From Pseudogracilibacillus auburnensis (GTDB lineage Bacteria; Bacillota; Bacilli; Bacillales; Amphibacillaceae): a DNA stretch of 51,946 nucleotides. Of the stretch, positions 16,564 through 26,041 are shown one piece after another (within the stretch, counting starts at the first letter, position 1; each line of letters opens with the position of its first letter). The notes under the pieces were generated by a model. That model was not told the origin of the DNA. It did no database searches and was given only the letters and a program-made list of their open reading frames with translations. The stretch covers positions 264,684 to 316,629 of the forward strand of contig NZ_QJJQ01000004.1 in the NCBI RefSeq assembly GCF_003201975.1, in the 5' to 3' direction. The position numbers and the translations under genes are program-made.

Positions 16564-18618
16564 ATGCAAACAGTAGAGACAGTGCAAGAACAAATTGACA
16601 AATATACATCTTTATCAGTAGAAATTGAACACAGTATTAATGAAAATAATATAGATAAAGCGAAGACATTATTAAAAGAGTATGCGGCGGAAATTCAAAA
16701 TAGTAAAACCTATTCATTTCAAGCCATTATTCATTTTCAAGAAGGAAATCCTGAGGAAGCAATTAATGTACTTGAAAATGGGGTTAAAGAACATCCATTT
16801 AATTTTAGCTTGCATTTTAATTTAGCGTTTATTTATGGTGTAACGCAAAAGTTTGAGGAATCATTTGAAAATTACATCTATGCGATAAAGTATAGTGTAA
16901 CGAATGAAGAAAGAGAAAATGCGCTAAAAGGTTTTCAAGAAGTATCTAAGCTTGCTATGGAAGAGAAGGTATACACAACTTCTTTCATACAAAAAAGAAT
17001 GAAAGAGCTAGAGAAGATATTAAATCAACATGATGAAAGGGTATATCCAGTAAATATTAATGGGGTAAGTATGATTAGAAAACCGCAGCATCAAGGCACC
17101 CCGAATGAATATATGGTTAATATGTACAAAACCTATGGCATTGAAGATGTTGATTTAAAAACTCGAATGTTATTTAAAAGTGAACTAGTGAAAGGGAATA
17201 CATTAAAAGGTGAACGGGAATGGTCGACAAAGGGACCGGTAGTGATTCCAATATCTAAAACCAACGATTCAAAGGATGTTCATATTAAGGTAAATGAAAA
17301 GAAATATACCTTAACGAAAGATCATTTGCCAATAAATCAATATAATTATATTCGAATTTCAGACGAAGGTCGAATCATCATTTCAGCTGATGAGGAAATT
17401 TTTGTTGGTCATCCTATTGAATTAGAGCCTAAAGAAAAACCTGTTAAACTAGTATTGAAAATATTTGTGGATGGGTTATCCTATCAATTTCTTGAGGACG
17501 TAGGTTTGGAAGAAGCTATGCCAAATACGTATCATTTTTTTAAAGAAGGAATGATCACTACAAATTGTCAAACGACCAATGAATGGACTTACCCTAGTAA
17601 AGCTGGAATCAATACGGGGAAATATTCAAACTATCATAAGATGTTACAACCTGAATATCCATATACTCTATCTGAATCCCATAAGATGCTTGCTGAGTAT
17701 TTTAAGAATGAAGGTTATTATTGTGCAAATATATCAGGTAATTGGAGAACTACGCCATCTTTTGGATATTATCGGGGATATGATCGCATGATTTATCAAA
17801 ATTTTATGGGTGCATTTGGGGCAAAAGAAATATTAATGGAGGCTATTGAACATCTATCGTCCTTTTCACATACTAATAACTTTCTCACTCTATCATTACT
17901 TGATTTGCATAACGTAGCTGATGAAATTGAAAACCATTTGTATAGTCAGGTTCATACAGATATGACAGAAAAAATTAACGAAAAGAAACGGGGAACTACT
18001 TCCGTTCAAACGAAATTTGATAAAAATAAAGTGAGCAAATATTTACAGGAAATAAAAAGGATCGATAACCTATTAGAAGTTTTATATAATTTTTTATTAA
18101 ATAACTATAAGATGGATGATATAGTTATAATCTTACATTCTGATCATGGACAATCTTTTTTAAGTGATACGTTTAATTTACTAGGCGATCAAAGAGTCAG
18201 AGTACCTTTTATGGTAAGGGGAAAAGATATAAAGCCTGATATTACAGATGAATTAATGGAAACGATCGATATATTTCCAACAATATTACATCAAAGTAAA
18301 CTAGATATTCCAAATGATATTAATGGAAGATTGCCTGTATCATTTGGTGGAAAAGAGGAAAGGGAATTTACATTTTCTCAAATAATTCACCCTAATCAAA
18401 CGTATAAGGTACGTATAAAGGAGAAGGGAATTAGTTATTACTTAGAAACGAAACATAATGTATTCCCCGACTTAACGGTTAATATGAAAGGGTTCACTTC
18501 TAAAATTGTTGATCATTTTACAGAGAAAGATATAACAGATAAATGGGTTAGCAAGAAACATCAATATGATCAGTATGTTTTTAATCATATGAAAAACATG
18601 TTGAGATGGGAAGAGTAA
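16564..18618 (+). CDS. TPR-like plus alkaline-phosphatase-superfamily (sulfatase-like) protein
   Basis: 684 residues. Residues about 1-150 are helical and TPR-like (for example EGNPEEAINVLENGVKEHPF). The C-terminal half, from about residue 300, has the AlkP-superfamily layout: a first metal strand in IFVDGLSYQFLEDV, a nucleophile region TNEWTYPSKAGINTGKY near 341, and ILHSDHGQSFLSD (the Asp-His-Gly metal site) near 526. The superfamily includes sulfatases, phosphoglycerol/phosphoethanolamine transferases and phosphonate hydrolases. No membrane segment or signal peptide is seen, so it should act in the cytoplasm. Its place behind flagellin and before a Maf gene suggests a role in decorating flagellin or its glycan (inference). 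The start at 16564 is used because the ATG at 16555 overlaps the AAAGGATG ribosome site. Confidence 0.8.
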   Translation: MQTVETVQEQIDKYTSLSVEIEHSINENNIDKAKTLLKEYAAEIQNSKTYSFQAIIHFQEGNPEEAINVLENGVKEHPFNFSLHFNLAFIYGVTQKFEESFENYIYAIKYSVTNEERENALKGFQEVSKLAMEEKVYTTSFIQKRMKELEKILNQHDERVYPVNINGVSMIRKPQHQGTPNEYMVNMYKTYGIEDVDLKTRMLFKSELVKGNTLKGEREWSTKGPVVIPISKTNDSKDVHIKVNEKKYTLTKDHLPINQYNYIRISDEGRIIISADEEIFVGHPIELEPKEKPVKLVLKIFVDGLSYQFLEDVGLEEAMPNTYHFFKEGMITTNCQTTNEWTYPSKAGINTGKYSNYHKMLQPEYPYTLSESHKMLAEYFKNEGYYCANISGNWRTTPSFGYYRGYDRMIYQNFMGAFGAKEILMEAIEHLSSFSHTNNFLTLSLLDLHNVADEIENHLYSQVHTDMTEKINEKKRGTTSVQTKFDKNKVSKYLQEIKRIDNLLEVLYNFLLNNYKMDDIVIILHSDHGQSFLSDTFNLLGDQRVRVPFMVRGKDIKPDITDELMETIDIFPTILHQSKLDIPNDINGRLPVSFGGKEEREFTFSQIIHPNQTYKVRIKEKGISYYLETKHNVFPDLTVNMKGFTSKIVDHFTEKDITDKWVSKKHQYDQYVFNHMKNMLRWEE

Positions 18619-18660
18619 AGTACAAATATGATTATTTAAGGATAGTAGGAGTTGTTGTTT

Positions 18661-19323
18661 TTGTTAAAAGTCAATCAAAAAACGGACAGTGAAGCTTATT
18701 GGAATCAATTTTATCAAACTCAATTTCCCAAATTAGGTGAGTCAACTTTTTCGCAGTTTGTTAATAAGTGGATAGATAAAAAATCTTTAATATTAGATGT
18801 AGGATGCGGATCTGGAAGAGATTCATTTTATTTTGCAAGCCAAGGACATGAAGTATTTGGAATCGATAGATCAATCGAGGCAATAAATAAAAATAAGGAA
18901 AACAGTAGATTAAATCAAAATGTTCATTTTTATCAAGTTGATTTAAAACAAGAGATTGATTTGGCAAACATTATTAATCCTTTACAAGAAAGAGCCGAAA
19001 AAGAAAGCATACCTCTTATTATTTATCTTAGATTTTTATTACATTCTATTGACGAAACTACAGAAGAAAAGTTGTTATCAATCTTGTCTAATAGTCTGAA
19101 AGAAAAAAGTTACATTGCTGCAGAATTTAGAACAATTGAAGATAAAAATCGTTCGAAAATTTATAATAATCATTATAGAAGATATATTGTAGCAGAAGAA
19201 TTAATTGAAAAACTTCAGTATACATATTCTTTTGAGAAGCTCCATTTTACAAAAGGTACAGGATTTTCTATTTATAAAGAGGAAGATCCTTTTCTTGGTA
19301 GAATAATAATGAAAAAACGTTAA
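18661..19323 (+). CDS. Class I SAM-dependent methyltransferase
   Basis: About 220 residues. Motif I is ILDVGCGSGRDSFYFA, followed by the acidic residue of motif II at EVFGIDRS and IYLRFLLHSI as the post-II strand. The protein resembles small-molecule methyltransferases. The site TAGGAG (18646-18651) points to TTG at 18661; other TTGs at 18652 and 18655 are in frame. It follows the AlkP-superfamily gene by about 40 nt and ends at a terminator. A methylated flagellar sugar is one possible product, but the substrate is unknown. Confidence 0.8.
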   Translation: MLKVNQKTDSEAYWNQFYQTQFPKLGESTFSQFVNKWIDKKSLILDVGCGSGRDSFYFASQGHEVFGIDRSIEAINKNKENSRLNQNVHFYQVDLKQEIDLANIINPLQERAEKESIPLIIYLRFLLHSIDETTEEKLLSILSNSLKEKSYIAAEFRTIEDKNRSKIYNNHYRRYIVAEELIEKLQYTYSFEKLHFTKGTGFSIYKEEDPFLGRIIMKKR

Positions 19324-19335
19324 TCTTAGCTTATT

Positions 19336-19369
19336 AAAGAATCAGATAAATAAATTCTGGTTCTTTTTT
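19336..19369 (+). terminator. Rho-independent terminator
   Basis: AAAGAATCAG (19336-19345) pairs with CTGGTTCTTT (19357-19366), with one G-U pair, followed by a T run. Confidence 0.85.
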
Positions 19370-19470
19370 GTATGGCTTGTATATAATCATACCACGCCTT
19401 GAAAAAACAGATAACCCAACCGATAATATAGATAGAAGAACTAATATTAAAGTCGTACTTGGAGGTTATT

Positions 19471-20079
19471 ATGCAATTAATATATAAAGATGAACAAATT
19501 GAACTAGTGCGAAATAAATCTGCACTAACGGCAATTTTTGAAAAAGTAACTGAATTGATTGAACAAAAAGATACTGTTTTTAGCCATTTAATTATTGATG
19601 ATGAAGATGTCTACGAAAATCATGAAGCATATATAAATGAAAAAATAAACACCATCATGCGAATTGAGATTGTTACACGTTCGACGAATGAAATGATATG
19701 GGAAACGATGGAATCAATCCGTGAATATTTAGAGCGTGCTATTCCTGCTTTAACTGAGTTGGTTGAAGGAAGTTACGAGAATTTTGCTGAGGAAACATGG
19801 AAAGGAATAGGGCAGTTGTCTGAAGGTATGGAGTGGATGCTTCAGTTTAAAACATTTACGAAAGCTGCTCCTGAAAAACCAGCGAATTGGGATGAATTCG
19901 AGAAGAGCTTCGAAGCAGGTGAAAAACAATTTGCACAGCTTTTAGAAGCAATCGAGGCCCAAGATACAGTCCTTATATTGGATATACTGGCTTATGAAAT
20001 TATGCCTGCTTATGAAACCATTATGGTAAATATTGAAAAGATGCTTCAAGACAAGGAGTTTTTAAGCCATGTTAGTTGA
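19471..20079 (+). CDS. Small acidic protein partnered with Maf glycosyltransferase
   Basis: 202 residues, acidic and mostly helical, with no membrane segment. It starts MQLIYKDEQIELVRNKSALT and includes IREYLERAIPALTELVEG and NWDEFEKSFEAGEKQFAQLL. I do not recognise a named domain. Its stop overlaps the Maf start by 11 nt, so it is translationally coupled to it and probably binds or assists it. The ATG at 19471 follows TTGGAGGTT; the TTG 12 bases earlier is part of the ribosome site. Confidence 0.75.
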   Translation: MQLIYKDEQIELVRNKSALTAIFEKVTELIEQKDTVFSHLIIDDEDVYENHEAYINEKINTIMRIEIVTRSTNEMIWETMESIREYLERAIPALTELVEGSYENFAEETWKGIGQLSEGMEWMLQFKTFTKAAPEKPANWDEFEKSFEAGEKQFAQLLEAIEAQDTVLILDILAYEIMPAYETIMVNIEKMLQDKEFLSHVS

Positions 20080-21907
20080 TAATATCCTTCTATTACGGGA
20101 ACGATATCCAGCGTTACGAACTTATTTTTCCGAGCATGAAGGTGATTTAACATTAGAGCAATTTAAAACATTAGAATCGAGAGCAGGTTCGGAAACAATT
20201 CGTTATGAGCCGAATAATGAGAAGCCATTAATGGTTCATAGTATGTATGATCCGGTTCGTGAAGCAGAAAGGATAATCGCTTCACATGCAGAAAAAATAA
20301 CGGAGAAAACACATGTCTTTTTTTATGGTGTTGGATTCGGATATCATGTCGAAAAGTTCATTGAAATGTTTCCAAATCAATCCTATTCACTTTATGAGCC
20401 TATTCCTGAAATGTTTCTTGAAATGAGTAAGAATCGAGAGTTAGGAAACATCATCAATAAAAATACACAAAATGTGTATGTCGATAGGCACAACGTAGAA
20501 ATGTTTGATTATTTAGATGAATTTACTACTAGTAATCGAAATATTCACTTGATTGTATTACCAAGTTATAAAAACATCATCAAAGAAAAGTACGAACAAT
20601 TTCATCAAAATATTAAAGATACTATAATAAATCGTCAGACTAATTTACATACAGATGCAAGTTTTCAAAAGTTATGGGTAATGAATAGTCTGATTAACTT
20701 TGAAACAGTGTTGAACACACCAAATATGTTAAAAGATATTGACCGATCACAGTTTGAAGGTAAACCTGCACTAATTGTTTCTGCTGGGCCATCACTTGCT
20801 GAAGATATCGAACATATTCGTTATATTAAAAATAATAATCTCGCATATATTTTTTCAGTTGGTTCAGCGATTAATAGTTTAATTGAATATGATGTATTAC
20901 CAGATGCAGTGTTCACATATGATCCGAGGGTTAAGAATAAAATCGTTTTTGACAAGATGATTTCGCAAAATATTGACCATATTCCAATGGTATTCGGCTC
21001 AAGTGTTGGATATGAAACAATTGAAAATTATCAAGGACCTAAAGTGCATTTCATTACATCTCAAGATAGAACGTCTCTTTATTTTCTAAAAGAGCAACTG
21101 AATTTGGAACATGATTTAATTTTAGATTCACCCTCTATTGCAGTCATGACGTTTCAAATTTTAAACAAATTAGGCGCAGATCCGATTGTTTTTGCTGGTC
21201 AGAACTTGGGCTATTTACATGGCCGTCATTATTCTAAAGGAATTGAGTATGATATTGCCCAGTCAGCTATTAATGAGAAAAAGTTAGAAAAAGCCCTTAC
21301 GACAAAAGATGTTTATGGAAATGAAATTAAGACGAATCAAACATTTAATAACATGCGAGAAAACCTTGAAAGCTTTGTTCCACTTTACGAAAGGAAAACT
21401 TTTATCAATACTACTAAAGGTGGGGCAGAAATCAAAGGAGTTCCTTTTCAAACAATTGAGGAAGTCATTAACAATCAATTCATTAAACCAATTCAGAAAT
21501 TGGATTGGTGGAAAAAAGATAATAGTTATGATGAAAAACATATTCAACCTCTAAAAACCACTTTACTAGAGAGTAGAAAAGAATACGAAAAAATTATTTC
21601 TAAGTTGACTAATTCGATAAATTCTATTTCTATTTATACAAAAACAAGGAGAAAATTACAACTAATTACCGAATTAAATAACTTTGACTACGATTACAAT
21701 AAACTTATAAAGAATCAATATTATATGAACTTTTTAGCTTTCTTTATTAGAGTGAATGCTAATCTATTAGAAAATGAATTAAAGATGTTAAATAAAGAAA
21801 CAGATGTTTTTGTTAGAGGGAAAGAAATGGAGAAAGTGTTTACAAATTTTATAGAACATTGTAAACAAGGTACCAAGGAATTAGAGGAAGTTTTAAGTGC
21901 TATTTAA
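20069..21907 (+). CDS. Maf-type (DUF115) flagellin glycosyltransferase
   Basis: 612 residues. The central DUF115 domain starts at about residue 230, with FEGKPALIVSAGPSLAEDI, SVGSAINSLIEYDVLPDA and FTYDPR, followed by AGQNLGYLHGRHYSKG. An N-terminal Rossmann-like domain (FFYGVGFGYHVEKFIEMFPN) and a helical tail complete it. Maf proteins transfer nonulosonic acid sugars to Ser/Thr of flagellin in the cytoplasm before export. The gene lies downstream of hag and immediately before a gene for making and activating an acidic sugar, so the island is self-consistent. Confidence 0.9.
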   Translation: MLVDNILLLRERYPALRTYFSEHEGDLTLEQFKTLESRAGSETIRYEPNNEKPLMVHSMYDPVREAERIIASHAEKITEKTHVFFYGVGFGYHVEKFIEMFPNQSYSLYEPIPEMFLEMSKNRELGNIINKNTQNVYVDRHNVEMFDYLDEFTTSNRNIHLIVLPSYKNIIKEKYEQFHQNIKDTIINRQTNLHTDASFQKLWVMNSLINFETVLNTPNMLKDIDRSQFEGKPALIVSAGPSLAEDIEHIRYIKNNNLAYIFSVGSAINSLIEYDVLPDAVFTYDPRVKNKIVFDKMISQNIDHIPMVFGSSVGYETIENYQGPKVHFITSQDRTSLYFLKEQLNLEHDLILDSPSIAVMTFQILNKLGADPIVFAGQNLGYLHGRHYSKGIEYDIAQSAINEKKLEKALTTKDVYGNEIKTNQTFNNMRENLESFVPLYERKTFINTTKGGAEIKGVPFQTIEEVINNQFIKPIQKLDWWKKDNSYDEKHIQPLKTTLLESRKEYEKIISKLTNSINSISIYTKTRRKLQLITELNNFDYDYNKLIKNQYYMNFLAFFIRVNANLLENELKMLNKETDVFVRGKEMEKVFTNFIEHCKQGTKELEEVLSAI

Positions 21908-21936
21908 TTCATCACCATGATAAGGAATGATTAAAA

Positions 21937-24270
21937 ATGATACAAAAAGAGATAAAATTATTAGATTGTACCTTAAGAGATGGCGGATACGTTAATAATT
22001 GGAATTTTGATGATTTGCATATTATTTCTATCGTTAATTCATTAGTAAAAGCAAACATTGAAAACATTGAATGTGGTTATCTTGATCCAAACAATAAGTA
22101 TTCGAAGAACAGTACACGTTTTAGGAATGTTAGCGATTTTAATAAATTAGCAAAGGAATTTAACACTACTAGAAATACAAACCTTTTCTTGATGATTGAC
22201 TATCATCCTAATATAGAGTTAAATCTACCGGTTTTTTCAATGGAAGGTAATCTGTTGGATGGTATTCGAATTGCTTTTCATAAAAATGATTATGTAAGTG
22301 TTCTACCCTTTGCTCAAGAGTTAATTAATCAAGGATATAAAATATGTTTACAACCAATGAATACATCATCGTATTCCGATAAAGAATTGATACATTTATT
22401 ACAGCTTGCTAACAAATTAGAAATATATTCATTTTACATTGTAGATAGCTTTGGGTCCATGGATCAACATGAGGTAAAGAGACTATTTTATCTAGTTGAA
22501 AATAATTTAAATCCTCGAATAAGAATTGGATTACATACCCATAACAATATGCAACTTGCTTTTGCTAATTCAATTGAATTTTTAAAACAGAATCAATCTA
22601 GAAAAGTGATGATAGACTCTTCTATATCGGGAATGGGAAGAGGAGCGGGAAATTTAAATACAGAGATAATCTCGGAGTATTTAAACAAATATAAAGGAAA
22701 GTCTTATAAGATAATTCCATTATTAGAAGTAATGGATAATTTTATTGAGGCAATTAGTAAAGAAATGCATTGGGGTTTTTCCGCTAGCCACTATTTGTCA
22801 GCAGTGCATAGATGTCACCCAAACTATTCATCTTATTTAATGAATAAGAAAACATTGACAATCAAAGCAATAAATAAAATATTAACATCATTAAATGATG
22901 GCGAAAAAATATTATATAATAAAGCGATCATTGAAGAAAAATACTTTTCTTATTTATCCAAAAGAAAACAGCCGAATAACTTTGATGGAACTTTATTCAA
23001 AAGGCAAAAAGTTTTAGCCTTGGCGTCTGGAAATACGATCAATATGTATTCTGAAGAAATAAATAACTTTATGAAAGAACATAATCCATTAGTAGTAGCA
23101 CTTAATTTTTTACCTAATACCGTTAATCCTAATTATTATTTCTTTTCTAATCAAAAAAGGTTTAACGAGTACTCTCACAAAATAACTGACAAAGAAAAAA
23201 TAATTATTACATCTAATATTGAAACCAATTTAGATTCAATAAAAGTGGTAGACCTAAATTTAGTATCCCAAAAAGCAATTGTTGATAATGTTGCTGTACA
23301 TTTTATAAATTTTCTAATAGCATCTGGGGTTAAAAGTGTAACCTTAGCAGGTATAGATGGTTATGATATTAATAAGGTAAATAACTACAGTTATGAGGAA
23401 TATAACCGGGTGTTTGATATTGAGGAATTAAAAGAACAAAATGATAAATTACTCGAACAATTTAATAGTTTTGTTAAAAAAATATCAATCCGATTTCTTA
23501 CACCCTCTCTTTTTGAATCAAGTTCACCTAAAAAGTATATGGGTGTAATTCCCGCAAGATATAAATCAACTCGTTTTGAAGGAAAGCCGCTCGCATTAAT
23601 CGATGGAATACCAATGATTGAACGGACTTATTTACAGGCTAAAAAATCGAAAGCACTTGACAGCTTAGTGGTTGCAACAGATGACAAACGAATCAAATCA
23701 TTTTGTGAAAGTAAAAATATACCGGTTGTCATGACCTCTACTAGTTGTTTAACGGGAACAGATAGAATTGCCGAGGTGTCAAAACTTTACGATTATGATT
23801 ATTATATTAACATACAAGGAGATGAACCTATTATATCTCCCGAAAATATTGATTTAATTATTAACGAAATTAATACCCACGGTAAGAAATATATAGCTTA
23901 TAATTTATTTAAAGAAATAAATAGTGGCGAAGAAATTGATTCTGATACAATTATTAAAACAATAACAAACGAACAGAATGAATTAGTTTATATGTCAAGA
24001 TTACCAGTTCCATTTAATAAATCGGAGGGCCATGTTACTTTCAATAAACAAGTTTGTGTATATGGTTTTTCGAAAGAGGCTTTAGATATTTATAGTAACA
24101 GTAAAAAAACTAGAAATGAACAGTTTGAAGATATAGAAATCCTTAGAATAATTGATCTCGGTTATAAAGTTAAAATGACTGAAACAAAATACGATTCAAT
24201 TGCGGTAGATCGACCTGAAGATATTAAAAAGGTAGAACGTTTTTTGGATGCTAATAAGGTGAAAATTTAG
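21937..24270 (+). CDS. Fusion: DRE-TIM aldolase, middle domain, KdsB-like CMP-sugar synthetase
   Basis: 777 residues in three parts. Residues 1-300 form an HMGL-like/DRE-TIM aldolase barrel, with LLDCTLRDGGYVNNW at 8-22 and metal-binding GLHTHNN near 200. Residues 340-530 form a Rossmann-like domain (KVLALASGNTINMYSEEI, then VTLAGIDGYD) seen after such aldolases in polysaccharide loci. Residues 534-777 form a complete 3-deoxy-manno-octulosonate cytidylyltransferase-like domain: GVIPARYKSTRFEGKPL, LVVATDDKRI, TGTDRIAEV, and INIQGDEPII. The predicted job is to make a 2-keto acidic sugar by aldol chemistry and activate it as the CMP sugar for Maf. The sugar's identity is unknown. Codon use is more AT-rich than its neighbours, consistent with acquisition. 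Confidence 0.85.
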   Translation: MIQKEIKLLDCTLRDGGYVNNWNFDDLHIISIVNSLVKANIENIECGYLDPNNKYSKNSTRFRNVSDFNKLAKEFNTTRNTNLFLMIDYHPNIELNLPVFSMEGNLLDGIRIAFHKNDYVSVLPFAQELINQGYKICLQPMNTSSYSDKELIHLLQLANKLEIYSFYIVDSFGSMDQHEVKRLFYLVENNLNPRIRIGLHTHNNMQLAFANSIEFLKQNQSRKVMIDSSISGMGRGAGNLNTEIISEYLNKYKGKSYKIIPLLEVMDNFIEAISKEMHWGFSASHYLSAVHRCHPNYSSYLMNKKTLTIKAINKILTSLNDGEKILYNKAIIEEKYFSYLSKRKQPNNFDGTLFKRQKVLALASGNTINMYSEEINNFMKEHNPLVVALNFLPNTVNPNYYFFSNQKRFNEYSHKITDKEKIIITSNIETNLDSIKVVDLNLVSQKAIVDNVAVHFINFLIASGVKSVTLAGIDGYDINKVNNYSYEEYNRVFDIEELKEQNDKLLEQFNSFVKKISIRFLTPSLFESSSPKKYMGVIPARYKSTRFEGKPLALIDGIPMIERTYLQAKKSKALDSLVVATDDKRIKSFCESKNIPVVMTSTSCLTGTDRIAEVSKLYDYDYYINIQGDEPIISPENIDLIINEINTHGKKYIAYNLFKEINSGEEIDSDTIIKTITNEQNELVYMSRLPVPFNKSEGHVTFNKQVCVYGFSKEALDIYSNSKKTRNEQFEDIEILRIIDLGYKVKMTETKYDSIAVDRPEDIKKVERFLDANKVKI

Positions 24271-24428
24271 TCGCTATTCATAAAAGTAGGGTACTAATCC
24301 CCTAAGAACTTTAGGAAAGTGTCACAAAATTATTTAAGGATAATCTTAAGGGAACGAGGAAAATCTTGAACGTAGTCGCTGGAATTATCATTCAGCTTTC
24401 GCAGAGTAAAAATATTAACTGAAAGTTT

Positions 24429-24455
24429 ATCCCTGACAGTCGTTAGGGATGTTTT
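24429..24455 (+). terminator. Terminator of the modification island
   Basis: ATCCCTGAC pairs with GTTAGGGAT (one G-U pair) around a 4-nt loop, followed by a T run. Confidence 0.8.
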
Positions 24456-24558
24456 TGTCTCAAAAGTGGTTAAGTTACGGTCAGTTATAAGTAATACAGT
24501 CTCTTGCTGTGTGGTAAAATAATGTAAAGGAAAATGTGGAGACTAGCGATGAACATTC

Positions 24559-24882
24559 ATGATTTTTAATACTCTATTAACCATACAATTATTGATAGAG
24601 GTACAACTATATATGAACGGAAATAGTATAGAGACTTATAAACTGGGTGATAATGATGTGTTAAAAAATCTATTAGAAGGACCAGCTTTCCTAGACAAAT
24701 TTAGGAAAAATGAAATGAATGAGAAGGAGGTTCAAGGGGCGGGAAACTAGGTTCATTTCAAAGTAGCATGTATGCGTGGAAACGGATCTCGCGCTCAATT
24801 CCGAACCATCTCTGGAATAACGGTTATTAATGTCCATGGTGTCCAGGTAAGCCCGCCAATACGTCATTTGTTAGGGGGATAG
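24559..24882 (+). pseudogene. Doubtful broken small gene
   Basis: A 63-codon frame (24559-24750) contains YMNGNSIETYKLGDNDVLKN and ends at TAG. A second tract from 24772 reads MRGNGSRAQFRTISGITVIN and stops at 24882, one base before the next gene's ATG. Together they could be one decayed gene or the leader of the kinase gene. I recognise no family, and no good ribosome site precedes 24559. Confidence 0.3.
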
Positions 24883-24883
24883 T

Positions 24884-25777
24884 ATGAATTATTTAAAAGA
24901 AAACATACCAATGCTTAAAAGTGTTTCAAGTATTACCAAGATTAACAAGGGATTTTCAAATGATCAAAAATATGTTATCGACGACAAATATTTGATCAGA
25001 GTTTTCTCAAGTGAAAATAAATCATGTCGGCAAGAAGAATTCCATATCATCCAAAAATTGAACAGGTTTTCCGACTATGTGCCTGAAGCAATTGATTTTG
25101 GTACATTATCCAATATGGAACAATCTTACATGATACTCACTTATTTTCCTGGGGAGGATGGGGAAACTTCGCTAAAGGAGTTGACCGAAGGAGCGCAATA
25201 TAAAGCCGGTTTTACGGCGGGGAATGAATTGAAAAAATTACATGAACTTATCGCGCCAGAGGATACTCCTCCATGGTATGAACATAAGAAGCAAAAAACG
25301 GAAAAGTATTTAGAGGAATTAGAACTTATAAATGTCGAAAAAAGTCTTAAAAAGATGCTTACATCATGCATTAGAGAAAATGAAATGCTAATGAAAGGTC
25401 GACCGAATACGTTCCAACATGATGATTTTCATCCGGCTAATCTATTGATTCATCGTCAAAAATTTGCCGGGATTATCGATTTCCAGCGTATGGATTGGGG
25501 AGATCCAATTCATGATTTACATAAATTGGGTTTTTTCTCCAGCCGGATTAGTGTTCCTTTTACAAGAGGCATCGTCGATGGCTATCATTCTGATTCAAGC
25601 TTGGGGGATTCTTTTTGGGAATTGTATCTGTTATATAGTGCCATTCACATAGTTTCTGCGCTTGTATGGGGGAAGAGGATGGGAATATATGAAAAAATGC
25701 TGACCTACTCCATGGATGTTGTACGGGATCATGACCATTTTGAGCGGATAGTTCCAAAGTGGTATTCTGATTCATAG
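24884..25777 (+). CDS. Aminoglycoside-phosphotransferase-family kinase
   Basis: 297 residues with the APH fold. The N-lobe includes KINKGFSNDQKYVIDDKYLI. The catalytic loop is TFQHDDFHPANLLIH (catalytic Asp in H-x-D, metal Asn), and the second metal Asp is in GIIDFQRMDWGDPIHDL. The family phosphorylates aminoglycosides, macrolides or small metabolites such as choline or homoserine. It cannot be called a resistance gene from sequence alone. TTAGGGGGATAGT before the ATG is the ribosome site. It is monocistronic. Confidence 0.85.
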   Translation: MNYLKENIPMLKSVSSITKINKGFSNDQKYVIDDKYLIRVFSSENKSCRQEEFHIIQKLNRFSDYVPEAIDFGTLSNMEQSYMILTYFPGEDGETSLKELTEGAQYKAGFTAGNELKKLHELIAPEDTPPWYEHKKQKTEKYLEELELINVEKSLKKMLTSCIRENEMLMKGRPNTFQHDDFHPANLLIHRQKFAGIIDFQRMDWGDPIHDLHKLGFFSSRISVPFTRGIVDGYHSDSSLGDSFWELYLLYSAIHIVSALVWGKRMGIYEKMLTYSMDVVRDHDHFERIVPKWYSDS

Positions 25778-25944
25778 GTTGTATAAATTATTGAAACTCT
25801 TTGGAGGTTTCGGATGATTAAGTTTCACTTTCTACTTCGGGAAGAAGAGATATGTTTTAGATCGTTTACAGAGGTGAACAAGTAGCGAATTCAAGTCATT
25901 TACCATGTGGTTCGTTTTCGATAGGATAGATGTTGAAGAAAGCG

Positions 25945-25974
25945 AAAAAACGACTCTTTCTTCAGAAGGAGTCG
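25945..25974 (-). terminator. Terminator of the TIGR00266 gene
   Basis: On the minus strand CGACTC...GAGTCG (25951-25974) forms an 11-bp stem with a very short loop, followed by six Ts (25950-25945). Confidence 0.8.
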
Positions 25975-26041
25975 ATACATGGTACTTGAACAGTTTATTT
26001 CGAAAGCTCTATTGTTTAAACAATAAATAATCTTTTTATCC

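Noticed and set aside
24884-25777. Antibiotic-resistance determinant
   Set aside because: The APH fold is shared by many metabolic kinases, and nothing in the sequence fixes an aminoglycoside substrate.
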